A stretch of 64,000 nt of DNA from positions 24,292-88,291 of the forward strand of contig JAIKWV010000018.1 in assembly GCA_024684435.1 (NCBI GenBank). Reading direction: 5' to 3'. A program made the position numbers and the translations under genes. This DNA comes from Clostridiales bacterium. Lineage in GTDB: Bacteria; Bacillota; Clostridia; Oscillospirales; Acutalibacteraceae. The notes below the pieces were generated by a model. The model worked only from the letters and a program-made list of their open reading frames with translations, ran no database searches and had not been told where the DNA came from. Shown one piece after another: positions 42,457 through 54,700 of the stretch; positions within the stretch are counted from its first letter, which is position 1; each line of letters begins with the position of its first letter.

Positions 42457-43629
42457 ATGATCGGAAATTTCACTTACAGCACACCCACAAAGCTCTATTT
42501 CGGCAAGGACTGTATAAAAGACCTGCCGGGCGTAGTCGGCCGGTACGGAAAAAACGTGCTTCTGACCTACGGCGGCGGTTCCATTAAGAAGATGGGACTT
42601 TATGACAAAGTCAAGGCTCTGCTCCGGGACTTCAATATCGTTGAACTGTCGGGCATCGAGCCGAACCCGAAGTATGACCCCTCGGTGATCACCGGTGCTA
42701 AGCTGTGCAAGGAAAACGATATCGACGTGATCTTATCCGTGGGCGGCGGCTCTGTCCTCGACTGCTCCAAAGCGATCTCCGTCTGCGCCAAATACGACGG
42801 CGAGGGCTGGGATCTTATTTCCGGCAAGGTCAAGGCAAAGGCGGCTGTGCCCATCGTGGACATTATCACCCTTGCCGCTACGGGAAGCGAATACGACATG
42901 GGTTGCGTTATCTCCAACACCGCGATCAACGACAAACGGGGATATCTGGACGAGCTGCTTTACCCTGCGGCGTCCTTCCTTGATCCCGAATACACCTTCA
43001 GCGTTAACAAATGGCAAACCGCCTGCGGAACAGCGGATGCCATCAACCACGTTTTGGAGCAGTTCTTCGCCGCCCCCCATTCCATGTTCAATGACGGCGT
43101 CATGATCTCTGCTCTCCGCTCCCTTATGACCAACGTGAAAATTGCACTTGAAGATCCAATCGACTACGCCGCCAGGAGTGAACTGATGTACGTCTGCAGT
43201 TGGGGCTGCAACGGCATCCTCGCCAACGGCGCGGGCTATTCCGGCTGGCCGATGCACTCCATTGAACACGCCCTGAGCGCATATTTCGACATCACCCACG
43301 GCGCGGGGCTTGCCATCATCACTCCCCGCTGGATGAAGGAGATACTTTCGGAGAAAACGGTGGAAAGATTCGTCACCCTCGGCACCGGACTTTTCGGATT
43401 CGACAAGGCTCTTCCCACTATGGAAATGGCGGAAAAGGTCATCGACGGATTCTATAAGTTCTTTGAGTCCACGGGCATTCCCATGCATCTGGGCGAACTG
43501 GGCGTGAAAGCGGAAGCCATCAACGAAATGGCTGACCACATTCTCAAATACGACAGCACAAACGAGCCCTGGATGTTCGCGCCCATCGGCAAAGACGCTC
43601 TGGTGCGTATTTTGACTGCGAGTATGTAA
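42457..43629 (+). CDS. Iron-containing alcohol dehydrogenase (YqhD/BdhA-like)
   Basis: A 390-residue NAD(P)H-dependent alcohol/aldehyde oxidoreductase of the iron ADH family. Metal ligands fall at Asp194, His198 (TADAINHV), His267 (PMHSIEH) and His281 (ITHGAG), the same numbers as in E. coli YqhD. The GGGS loop near residue 40 suggests NADPH preference, as in YqhD. It would reduce aldehydes, either in fermentation or in detoxification. It lies 15 bases after the TetR gene with AGGAGG upstream and 13 bases before the flavodoxin gene. Confidence 0.92.
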   Translation: MIGNFTYSTPTKLYFGKDCIKDLPGVVGRYGKNVLLTYGGGSIKKMGLYDKVKALLRDFNIVELSGIEPNPKYDPSVITGAKLCKENDIDVILSVGGGSVLDCSKAISVCAKYDGEGWDLISGKVKAKAAVPIVDIITLAATGSEYDMGCVISNTAINDKRGYLDELLYPAASFLDPEYTFSVNKWQTACGTADAINHVLEQFFAAPHSMFNDGVMISALRSLMTNVKIALEDPIDYAARSELMYVCSWGCNGILANGAGYSGWPMHSIEHALSAYFDITHGAGLAIITPRWMKEILSEKTVERFVTLGTGLFGFDKALPTMEMAEKVIDGFYKFFESTGIPMHLGELGVKAEAINEMADHILKYDSTNEPWMFAPIGKDALVRILTASM

Positions 43630-43642
43630 CGGAGGAATAAAC

Positions 43643-44164
43643 ATGGCAAGAACACTTATCGCGTTCTTTTCAAGAGCGGATGAAAACTATTTCGGCGGCG
43701 CTATGCGATACGTCAAGGTCGGCAACACGGAGATCGTGTGCAACTTGATGAAGGATATGATCGACACCGACACCTTCAAAATCGAAATGAAAAATCCCTA
43801 TTCGCCGGTCTATAATACCTGCATTGAGGAAGCGAAACAGCATCTGCGGGAAAAAGCGAGACCGGAACTGCTAAGCTGTCCCGACAGCATCGACGGGTAC
43901 GACACGGTCATCCTCGCCTACCCGAACTACTGGGGAACCATTCCCATGGCGGTGGCGACTTTCCTTGAAAGCTACGACTTCACAGGCAAGACGATCCTTC
44001 CTCTTTGCACCAACGAGGGCAGCGGCATGGGCGGAAGCGAAAGGACAATAAAACAGTGCGCTCCCGGCGCGGATGTCAGAAAAGGCCTGCCGGTCACCGG
44101 CAGCAACGCCGCAAATTCCGGTGATAGCGTCAAGCGCTGGCTTAAAGCAAACGGCTTAAGCTAA
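43643..44164 (+). CDS. Flavodoxin
   Basis: A 173-residue FMN-binding electron carrier of the flavodoxin_4 type. Visible marks are the N-terminal RTLIAFFSRADENYFGG phosphate-loop region, the YDTVILAYPNYWGTIPMA segment beside the flavin, and LCTNEGSGMGGSE. It is last in the TetR operon, so it is induced with the dehydrogenase and may serve a redox or electrophile stress response. CGGAGGA precedes the ATG. An NAD(P)H quinone-reductase-like role cannot be excluded. Confidence 0.85.
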   Translation: MARTLIAFFSRADENYFGGAMRYVKVGNTEIVCNLMKDMIDTDTFKIEMKNPYSPVYNTCIEEAKQHLREKARPELLSCPDSIDGYDTVILAYPNYWGTIPMAVATFLESYDFTGKTILPLCTNEGSGMGGSERTIKQCAPGADVRKGLPVTGSNAANSGDSVKRWLKANGLS

Positions 44165-44181
44165 AATACTTTTTAATATGT

Positions 44182-44249
44182 AAAACCTCCTCGTATTCTG
44201 TGGTAATGCGTCGCCAAACACATCCACATTATACTCGGAGGTTTTCTGT
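44182..44249 (+). terminator. Long imperfect hairpin after the flavodoxin gene
   Basis: AAAACCTCC (44182-44190) pairs with GGAGGTTTT (44237-44245). Inside it, GTAT/ATAC and TGTGG/CCACA extend the stem, separated by small symmetric internal loops. It probably ends the TetR operon. Confidence 0.6.
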
Positions 44250-44302
44250 TACTAAAGATTTTTATTTCCCCCTGTTTAACCGGGGTTTATTTGTCACTAA
44301 AA

Positions 44303-44333
44303 AAATTGAGCGGAAAAACCTGCTGCTTTCCGC
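44303..44333 (-). terminator. Terminator of the 423-residue gene
   Basis: GCGGAAA (44311-44317 with G at 44310) and TTTCCGC (44327-44333) form a 7-bp stem. Read on the minus strand it is followed by TCAATTTTTTT, a good rho-independent signal about 100 bases beyond the stop codon. Confidence 0.6.
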
Positions 44334-44433
44334 CCGATTAGTTCTTTTTTAGTTATGTAAACAGCAAAATTTGATGTTTTGAACACCTCCCAAAATTCTT
44401 ATAATAAAATTGCCGTTTTAGCTATACTTACAA

Positions 44434-45705
44434 TCAATTCGAATCGTCTGCCGAAAACGACATCTCCAAAACGTCCGAATAAGTTCCCATAGGGCAATCT
44501 GAAAGTACACACATCATTAAAAAACACTCGTATGGATTCTTTACGTTCATCTCACCCATATAGCACTCTGTTAATATTTGGTTGGTATTGTTCACAAAAT
44601 CCAAATATCTTTTATTTTTGTTAGGTTCATCATTCATAGCGTGGATATAATAGTTCAACGTGATCAGGTCAAATCTGTCTATCTCTGTCTTCCCGGTAAT
44701 TATATCATTTAAACGCTTTCTGCTCATACGCTTGTTATCAAATTGAGATGAAAGCGTAGAGCAGGAATATTTCATTAAATTTCCATTCTCATCAAAAGGC
44801 ATACCACAACATAATGCTTTCTCAATGTCAGCATCTGAAATGTCACCTGGAAGAAAATCTCTTGCAGATTTTTTTATGATTTCTGATCTAAATAATTTTT
44901 CTTCCATTGATATTTTATCTGAAGAACTCATTCGTTCTAAATAATTCCTGGATTTTCTTTCGGCATCAAAGATTTCATCTTCGGTATACTGCTTTGCAAT
45001 TATTGCGCGTACGGTGTTATAAAGCTTTTCGAAATTATTTTTCGCTGTTATGCTAAACCATTTTCCACCATTTTCGATTTTTATGCTTAACAGACAATGC
45101 AGCAGATCCTTCTCATTCTCTATTCCATAAAACATCTGCCTTATTTCCGTAGTCGAATCAAGGTCTTCATTTGCTTCATTTCCAAGATCACTTTTGTAGT
45201 AATTCATAAGCCGCTGAAAATCAGAATATTTTAAATGCTTAGAGTAACAATACCAACAAATAATTTCAAATGGATTTTTGAAATTGAAGTCGTGTTCCTT
45301 CTGAACATTTATTAAAAAGTTTGAAACATCCTCAACGCTCATGTTAAGCCCGAATCCAAGGAGAAAAATCACTTCTCTCTTGACCGAAGCTTGGGTAAGC
45401 CAATTTTTAGTAATCGCACTTGTCCTGCTTTTCGTTTCCCTAAAAGATTTAGAGACCCCATTCTCATTGAAAGAATTTATAATATAATTCTGATAAAATG
45501 CGATATCATACTTATGAATAGGCTCATTTATGTTCAGTCTTCTCAGGATATATCTTTTAAGATAATCTGAAAAACGTATAAGATTTGTTCTTATTCTAAG
45601 ATAATCATAAATAGACTCCGCATCATGTTCGCGGAAATCTTTCTGGTCAACTACAGAATAAAACTCATTTTCCAACGCAATTGTAAAATCCAAATCATCC
45701 AGCAT
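44434..45705 (-). CDS. Hypothetical helical protein
   Basis: A 423-residue protein predicted to be almost entirely alpha-helical, without signal peptide or membrane segment. I do not recognise a named family. Residues about 105-170 (KREVIFLLGFGLNMSVEDVS, then FKNPFEIICWYCYSKHLKYSDFQ) resemble a helical repeat found in uncharacterised Firmicutes proteins, where a hydrophobic LxFGLxLxxEExxxFL helix pair recurs. It lies directly downstream of the giant surface-protein operon, behind a terminator, with its own GGAGGG site. It may belong to that system or be independent. Confidence 0.65.
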   Translation of the reverse strand: MLDDLDFTIALENEFYSVVDQKDFREHDAESIYDYLRIRTNLIRFSDYLKRYILRRLNINEPIHKYDIAFYQNYIINSFNENGVSKSFRETKSRTSAITKNWLTQASVKREVIFLLGFGLNMSVEDVSNFLINVQKEHDFNFKNPFEIICWYCYSKHLKYSDFQRLMNYYKSDLGNEANEDLDSTTEIRQMFYGIENEKDLLHCLLSIKIENGGKWFSITAKNNFEKLYNTVRAIIAKQYTEDEIFDAERKSRNYLERMSSSDKISMEEKLFRSEIIKKSARDFLPGDISDADIEKALCCGMPFDENGNLMKYSCSTLSSQFDNKRMSRKRLNDIITGKTEIDRFDLITLNYYIHAMNDEPNKNKRYLDFVNNTNQILTECYMGEMNVKNPYECFLMMCVLSDCPMGTYSDVLEMSFSADDSN

Positions 45706-45733
45706 AATGACCCTCCTACAAAATTGATTTCAT

Positions 45734-45764
45734 AAAAGCCCCAACCAAAATGATTGGGGCTTTT
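45734..45764. terminator. Terminator after the giant surface protein gene
   Basis: AAAAGCCCCAA (45734-45744) and TTGGGGCTTTT (45754-45764) form a perfect 11-bp stem with a 9-base loop. It lies 35 bases beyond the stop of the 3,216-residue gene on the minus strand, and the T-rich end on that strand supports termination. Confidence 0.85.
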
Positions 45765-45799
45765 TGATGTTTTAACGCTCAGGGGAATCGAGCTTTTGA

Positions 45800-48700
45800 T
45801 CAGGCTTTTGTTTCAAGATCGTCATGTTTTTTCTTGAACATTATAAGCAGAACTATACCGGCAATGATAACAGCTAAACCGGCGATCGATCCATAGAACA
45901 AGGGCTTGTTTGCAAAATATCTGAACCAGAAATTCGTTGAAAGGGTAAATTTGTATGTCTCTTCTTCCGACTTGTTGGACGCTTTATCCTCAGCAACAAA
46001 TATTATCGTATGGTTCGATTCCTGCCAACCTTCTCCGGCATTCTTAATGTTAAGGAAGAAGCAGTTCTTTTCAGCATCATATTTGCCGATAACCGTGTTG
46101 TCATCTTTTACGACAAAAATGTTCCCGTCTTTTGCTATATTAAGCACCTTGCCATCAAGTTCTATTACACACTTCTCAACATCACAGTTGCTGTCTGTAA
46201 CATCAATCCTTATGGTTGCTTCCTCAGCGTTTATGGCAACGTTCTTTCTGCCTTGATCTTTAAGTCCATCAACAGTGATCTTACTTAGAGGTATCTGTGT
46301 ATCCAGGCAGAATTGGATCTCGCAAGCATCTTTCATCGTGGAGTTTTTGTTTGTTGCTTTGTCCTGAGAAACCAACGCTACTATATACTCTTGGTCGCTT
46401 GAGAAGTTTGACTTGTTGATAGTGTAGACGTTTTCATACCATGTTGCTTTATCTCCGCGCAACGTTTCTTCATCAGGATTGTATGATAAGACTGTAAAGT
46501 CCTTTCCTTCCTGTATGTATTTTACATTGACCGCAGAGCCTACAGAAATTTTGTAATCATATATTCTGTCTGCGTTTATTTCCCTTACAACAAGAGTCGG
46601 AGCCACATTTACAAATCGGTCTTTTACAACCTTTTGTGTGCTTTCACTCAGCATATATGTAGATCCGTTGCGGTTGACTGAGAACATCATTGAATTATTG
46701 TCCAGTTCAACTGTTTTATTTTCTCCGTCAATTGCCTTGATGACTTTGTTCTGATTGCCTGCCATATCACTGCTTAAAACAGTCAGGGTATAGATATCGT
46801 CATCCTTAATGTTGTCAAAAGTATAGACAAACCGTGTGGGCGAGTCACTTATATCACCGTATCCATCGTTCTGCTTTTCAACCGATCCTTTTTTCATAAG
46901 GAATACTTCTTCGTTCTTGGCACCCTTTAAAACGATATCGACATCAAAGCTGTTAACATTGTCATCGGTAATTGTAACAACAGGTGCAATAACTTTTATG
47001 TTGTTGGCTGACTTATGAATTACTTTTGTTACACTTACCTCAGGCGCTGTTTTGTCAACGGTAAACTCATCATTATCATAGTCTGTGGATTTTCTATCGG
47101 CAAGGTCTTGTGACGACACTTTAAGCGTATAAAAACCGTCGCCGTTGAAATGTACCACCGCAGAATATGTATCCGGTCCTATCTGCTGCCAATCGGAAAC
47201 TGCCGGAGCAGTAATTGTTGAGCCGTTTTCTCTCGTCTTTGCGTTGACCGTTACGATCGATTTAGTCTCATCAAAATTGTGCTCTTCGATGGTAATTGTC
47301 GCTGTTCTCTCTTTATTATAATAGTTTCCGTTTGCAGAATCTTCATTATCATACTCAACTTCTATTATTGGATCGTAGTTGTCGATAGTGAATTCCTGTG
47401 CAGCGACACTCTCGCCGTAATTAACTCCGTCATTGATATTTCCCGCAAGATCTGTGCAGGAAACATCAAACGTATAGTCGCCGTCATATGCAAAAACGAT
47501 CTGCGCAGTGTGAGTGTGGTCAATTCCGGAAGTTGTCCAGTTTTCTTCCAGAGGAATCAAAGCATTATACTCTTCCCCGTCTTTTGTGATTTTAAACACG
47601 ACGTCAGAGGACCTGAAATTAAGCTCTGTAATCTTGACAGTCATGGTTCTTGCATTATCAAAATATACGGAATTATGCGCTGTATTGTTATCGTACGAAA
47701 TATCAATAACAGGCGGGGTAACGTCAACCTTATATTCCATCTTGAAGGTTGTATACGTCTTGTGGGGGTTACCTGCATTATCAACATACGAAAGTACTAC
47801 CGGTACATTGTTGTTGTCGTTCTCTTTAGCATTTATAACAACGTTCTGAGTCCACTGGTACTGGATCGTAGAGTAGGCGCTGTTGTTCTTCATGTCGATT
47901 TTCACAGGAGAATCAGAACCGATCTGATATTTGATCTCCTTGATACCCGAAAAGCTGTCTGAAATTGCAAGTTTCACAGGAAGATCAGCGCTGTAAAAAC
48001 CATTTTCGTTGGGCTCACGTTCCGGAATAATACTGCTGTTAGCGCTTAATGTAATGCTCCTATGCTTGTGAATATTTTCAATTACAAGGCCTTCAGATCT
48101 TGTGTATCCGTCAGGTAAATTGCCGACTGATTTATTCGTTGCATAGTCCTCTGCTCTTGCGCATATGTAGCCCTTGAAATTGGGGTCAACTACAAAGGCA
48201 GCAGACACTGTTCCGTTCTTTTCATCTGCGGTCATAGGAGTCAGGTACTTTGTATATCCCTTTGAACCGCTTGCATAATCAATAGTGTAGAACGCAATTT
48301 CTTTTATGCCGGAGGTGGTATCGGTGGCTGTGACCGTCACTATTACTCTTCCGTTGTAGAAATATTTGAAGTCCGGATATTTTTTGATAATGTTTTCATC
48401 TGTTTCATTATCCATTTTCTTAAATGTAATGTTATTGATATCAATTACAGGCGCCGTTCTGTCAACCGTCAAATTATTACTGTATGTTTCGGCTTCGTTG
48501 CCGGAATAGTCTTTTGAGTTGACGGTAATCGTATAATTAGCGTCACCGATAAAATCAACTGTTGCAACATGCTTGTCACGGTCTTCGCCCTGACTCCAAT
48601 CCGAGATAGTGTAGAGAGCGGGATTAGCTTTCGTAAGATCCTTACCGTTAACGTCTACAGCCGTAACTGTAATGATGCTGTTCTTTACATTAAAGTTGTG

Positions 48701-51700
48701 CTCATCAATAGTCACAGTCGCAGTTACGCTCTTGTTATAGTAGCTGATGCTGCCGTTTTCCGGCTTGCCTGTGCCAACGGGATTCTCCTCGCTGTAAGCA
48801 ACGTCTATAACAGGAGGAATATTGTCAACAATAACCTCGAGAAGGTCGTATTCATCCTCCGGCATATCGCTGATATACTTTGTAATGTCCAAATACGTAG
48901 CGTTATATACGTTGGTGGAGTAGTCCGCCGTAACGAATGTAACGGTACCTCTGTACTGCGGATCGATGCTGTAAACTTCTGTTACAGAGTTGCTCTTCTC
49001 TGCGTATTTTTTGTTCTGCGGCTCGATCTTGGTATCAATTGAGTCTTCAAATTCCAGTTCTCCCGAGAAATTGAGACTCTCTACACCGGAAATGCTGTCC
49101 GTAGCGGTAACTGTTACTGTAACGGTTTCCTTGAAGAACAATCCGAGTGTTATTTCGTTTATAAAGGCCTTAACAGGATCAATGCCAAACTTTATCTCAA
49201 GATCGGGTCCTTTTTTGTCCACAGTAACATCATTATTATATTCTGTCGCAGGATTTTTGGCATAATCCAGTGATGTAATCTTAATTGAATAGTTAGCATC
49301 ATCATCGAACCGGATAGTCTTGGAGTAATCGTTTCCGTTCTTCGTCCAATCTTTATCAACGAAGAGCTTCGGCGTTTCGATATCTTTTCCGTTTACATCC
49401 TTTGCAATGATCTCAATAAAAGTATTTGTCGCATCAAAATTATGTTCGGAAATTGTTACTGTTGCAGATACAGGAGCTTTGTAGTAGCTGATGTTGTTTT
49501 CGCTCTTGAAATCGGGTAAGGCTGGGTCGTAGACAACATTTATGACCGGGGCGGTTTTGTCTATGGTAAATTGCTCTTCCTTCTTTTCTGCTTCATTACC
49601 TGACTTGTCAATATAGCTTACCTTTAAGTAGTAATCCCTTTCTTCGCTGAATAAGAGCGTGAAAGTATACTCATCTTTTCCTGTAGATTCTACAGTACGG
49701 CTATATGGATCTTCGGAGGTTTCCTCGCCGTCAATCATAATTTTGCCATTGTAGTATACAGTGGTGGATTTTTTGCCCTGATCGTCTTCATCGGCAATTT
49801 CTATCTTGACATCATCTTTAAAGAAATTCGCTTCGGTTATCTTAAAGCTTGCGCTTACATCAGCACTTGCGAACTTGCCTGTTATTACATTTTGTTCCCA
49901 AATCTTTTCGTTGGACTTCAATATAATATCACTGATTTCAGGAGCCTTTGTGTCTACAATTATCTCTGCATCTGTAAATCCGTCCGGCAAATTCTCGACG
50001 TTCTTCGTCAAATCCTTTGTGTTGGTAGCATCAGTCTCGTTCTCCGAGTAGTCTGTTACCTTAACGGCGATCTTGCCTCTGAACTGAGGATCAATGCTGA
50101 ATGTTTTGATGTAGAAAGACGTACCTTCATCAAATGTTTCGTTTATCGCTTCGGGAGCCTTGTTAATGTCGGAAACGCCCTCAGTCAGAGTACTGTTGAT
50201 GGATACGCTCTTTATACCTGCGACCTCATCATAAGCCTTGACCGTAACTTTAATGTTTTCCGGGAAGAACAAGCCGAGAGTTATGCTGTTGATAAATGAA
50301 CTAAAAGGATTTACAGGCTGTTCGCTATAGAATATTTCGTATGTGGGTATTGTCTTGTCAAGCGTCGCAAAATCTTCTGCGCTCGCTTCATTCTTTGCCA
50401 GGTCGGTAATGTTGGCAGAAATTTGGTAGATCGCTTCTCCGCTTAAAACAACAGTTGCCTTATAAGTGTTTTCTTTATCAGGATCTTTCTTCCACTCGGA
50501 GATCTCATAGTAGGAATCGGGAACCTGAACGGAAGATGTAAGTGTTTCGCCGTAAACCGTTACCGGGCTGTTCTCTGCGTCAAAGTACAGATCGGTCGCG
50601 GTTATAACAGCTGTGACAGGGAACTGTGCGCCGTTATAATATTTGACTTCATCGCCTTTGTTCACTGCAACTTTATTGAACTCAATTTTTATGACGGGAT
50701 CCGTCTTGTCAATAGTAAAAGACTTAGTCTTTTCCTCAGCAGTGTTGCCAGATCTGTCTGTGTAGTTGACCTTTACGGTATATTCACCTTCGTCAGTGAA
50801 CTTCAAAGAGAAATCATACTTGTCGGTCAGTGCACCGGCAGTACACTGATACTGATACTTATTTTTTTCAAGCTCTTCTCCGTTTTTAAGTACGGTGATC
50901 TCAATGTCGTTTTCAAAGAAATTCTTTTCTGTTACAGAGAAAGTCAAGCTGACATCTTTATTGGTGTATGCGCCTTCTGAGATCCCTTCAATATTGCTGA
51001 TCACAGGAACCTGGTTATCAACGATTATTTCCGCCTTGTCAAATGGATCGGCCGGCAGATCAATGTTCTTTGTCAAATCAGCTGCTGTGGTAGCTGCTGC
51101 TCTGTTGGCAGCATAGTCTGTAACTTCGACCGAGACCGTTCCGTTGAACTGCGGTTCAATGGAAACCTTGTACTCTTGTGCAGTTTCTACCTTAACAAAG
51201 TCCTTGTACTCAGATTTTTCGCCCGGTGTTAAGGTAATGGCAACGTTCTTAATACCGGCAATATTATCAGCAACAGCAACTGTCACTTCAACGGGTTCTT
51301 TGAAGAACAATCCGAGTGTGGCTTCGCGTATAAACGACTTTATCGGATTATAACTGTATCTTATTTCATAAGTAGGCTTCGTATTATCCAGAACGGCTAC
51401 TTTCTGAACTTCTGTACCTGTCTTCTGCGCAAAGCTGTTTGCCAGCACCTCTATTGTGTAAACGCCTTCGCCGCTAAGACCTATTTCAGCAATATATTTA
51501 TTTCCCGAGCACACCCAGTTAAGCTTGCCGGAACCAATACTGTAAACTGAAGTTTCGCCGTCTTTCTTTATCCTTATTTCTGAGGTCTCAAGGTCAAAGT
51601 TATCCTCAGTAACGGTAACAACTGCCGTTGCTGCATCTAAATTGAGATATGTCTTGTCGTTCTCCTGATTGGACACCTGTTCCTTCCAGCCGATCTCAAC

Positions 51701-54700
51701 AGCAGCCGATGTAGTATCAAGGATAAACTCATATGATTTTTCAGAAGTATTTCCGGCATAATCCTTTGCAAAAACTTCTATGGTGTAGTGCCCATCGTCA
51801 GTGGAGTTAATTTCTGCTGTATATTTTCCTGCCTCTGTAGCACTCTTGTTCAAATTAATAGTTTTGTCATCTTTGCCGACACATTTTAAGGTAACCTTTG
51901 TAACTTCTCCGTCTGATTTCAGGTTTTCGTCGACAATGGTCACAACTGTAACAAACTGATTGTCGAAATAATCTACGTTTGCATTAATGTCGCTGTATAC
52001 GGGCTTTGATTCTCCTGTAGATATAGATATTTCGGGAGCTGTTTTATCTGATACGATAGCTGTTTTTGTCTCTATATAATTTTCATTTCCCGCTTTATCT
52101 TCAGCTACTATGATGATCGGAACATCTTCATTACCTTTAATATCAAACCTTACAGAATGATCGCTGTAGTCTTTTTTCTCTACTCCGTCAATAGCCTTGA
52201 ACTGACCGTCATCATATATGGCAAGATAAACTTTTTCCAATCCGGACAAATCGTCCTCTATTGAGTCGACTGTTAAATATGTGATCGTACTTCTGGTGAA
52301 GAAACGTTGGATACTTGCAATTATTTTTTCAAGAAATCCTTCAGGCTCTGAGGAATATTTATAATTTCCGATTTTAGGTAAAGTCCTATCCTGCTTTACA
52401 AGAACGGTCTTTTCCTCGCTTATCATGCCGTTCTCGCCTATGGCTCTGAATGTAAACTCTCTGTTGACATCTTTGTCAATCTCATACTGAGAAGCATCAT
52501 TAATTATTGCATCTCTGAAATAGCCGTTTTCATCCTTTACCTGATAAACGACAGCGCCCTTATTTGAGCTGTTTACAGACAGAGTTATGGCATATTTATC
52601 ACCGGATTTCATCCATCCATTTTTACCATTGACCTCTTTGGGGGTCAATGTGAGTTCGGGAGCAGATTTATAAATCTTGTCGACATGTATCTCCTTTGTA
52701 TCGCTGAGACCTGCTTTGCTGGTAACTGTGATGGTATAGGTGCCGTTTTCACTGATAAGGTACTTATACTGATCGTCCGTCTTTTCAACAGCATTGCCGT
52801 TGACTGTTACGCTTTCTATGCATGAACGCTGCGAAGCGACCTTTACCGTAAGGTCCTTTTCGGTCGTATACTTGTCTCCATCGCTCACATCGACGCTGAA
52901 GGAAGGCGTTAATGAATCTTTTATTACTGTATATTCAATTTCATCGTCCTCGCTTGCCACAGGAGTGAATTTATACTCTCCGTCCGGGCAAAGCTCGTCT
53001 GTTGAACCGATCCCGAACTGGCTGAGGAGTACATTCCCGTCAACAACAAAGCCTCTGTCAATATTGTACTGGAGGAAACTTAACGGCTCATAGTTGTTAT
53101 TATCTTGAGCGTTAACTTTATACTTAACTTTTAAACTCTGTGCTTTTGTCTCATTGGAAGCTTTAGCTGTAAACTCAAAAGCCGTGTTTACATAAACTAC
53201 ATTATTTTGGGCGCTGTCAAAGCTATTGCCGTCTATTTTGACGTCCCATTCGTTATCACTGTTGTCAACTTCAAAAATAATTTCACTTGAATTTGACTCA
53301 AATTTAATTGTATCTGTCAGTTCATTGCCAACATTATCTGTTACAACTGAATAAATTACGTAACGACCGCTCTCTAAAGTTGCAAAATTAAACTCTATGC
53401 TGTCTCCATCTTTTTCCTGAACTAATTTTGCATCTTCGAGCGTTGTATAACCTTCGTTAAGAATGTAACATTTAATTGATTTTACGCCTGCCTGCACATC
53501 TTCTGCGTTTACAATAACCTTGTAAAGATCTGAATTCACTCTGACAATTGAGCCTAAAATAATATCCAGGAAGCTTGATACCGGATCTTCCTTCTTTACT
53601 TCAACAGCCACAGTCGGAGGTGTTTTATCAACCTTTATGAGCTTTGTAACGCTTGCAGTCCTTCCCACATTATCCGTTACCGTAAACTCATAGTTGGGGT
53701 GATTGAAGGTATCCTCGTCTATAGTAAATGTTACTTTGCCTCCTCCTATCGGCACTTCTGCGGGAACTAAAATTTCATTGGGGGTTGTTATATTAACAGC
53801 GTCTCCCACTACTAATTCAATATCGGCATCGTCAATTTTAACCTCGGTCAAACCGTTATTGTAGGTTAATGATTTGAATCCTGACTCTAAATCCTTCACA
53901 GTAACTTCAACGGTCACTGAGCTCTGCCAATCATCTGAATCAGGTGTAAGCACAACTGAGATTTGCGGATCGTTTGAATCAATATATACGCAGTATTCAA
54001 CTTCTTCCGTCGTTTTGCCGCTTCCGTCAACTGCATAAAATGCGTACCATCCGGTCTCTCTTGCCGTATATAAGCTGCTCTTAAGCTCAACTGGATCATC
54101 AGTGTTTCTCTTTAAGAACACCTTGGAGTCCGGAATTCCGCCCACTGCTTCAACGCTGAAGATCACATCGCTGCCGGTCCATTCGCCGGATGTGTAAGTA
54201 GCTCCGTTGCTTACAGCTGAGCAGTTTAAAGATATAGGAGCGACAACTGTCACCGACTTTGTTGCCGTAACTCCGTTTACAGTAATGTCATAATTGGCAG
54301 CACCGGGAACCACAGGCGCTGTGAGAGCGATCGTCCACTGTATATTGCCGCCTTCAAGATTTTGACAAATGGCTTCATTATAGACATACTTCACACCGTT
54401 TATGGTGATCTCCGTGGTTGCATCGTTTGTCTCAAGCACTGCATTGAAACTTTGATTTGTCTCAACATACTGCGGAAAAGTTGAATTTATCAGGGCAGGG
54501 ATCTTTCTTTCTGCAAAGGAAACATCTATGGTTGTAGGTGCGGTTACGCTGCAATCATATGAAGTTAATTCTTCAACGTTTTCAACGGCATTACCGTTCA
54601 CCGTAAGGGAAGTAATATACATACCTGTGGGAACAGCCACGGTATATTTGCCGTATGTTATATTTCCCAAATCATCGTAACCGGTCTTAACATAGCCGGA

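Noticed and set aside
42733..43644. 303-codon open frame antisense to the iron alcohol dehydrogenase gene
   Set aside because: The plus strand carries all four metal ligands of the dehydrogenase at YqhD positions; the antisense frame has no recognisable features.
45800..45900. LPxTG-type sortase signal at the C-terminus of the giant Ig protein
   Set aside because: No LPxTG or NPxTG motif precedes the last hydrophobic segment; the protein most likely stays in the membrane by its transmembrane helix.
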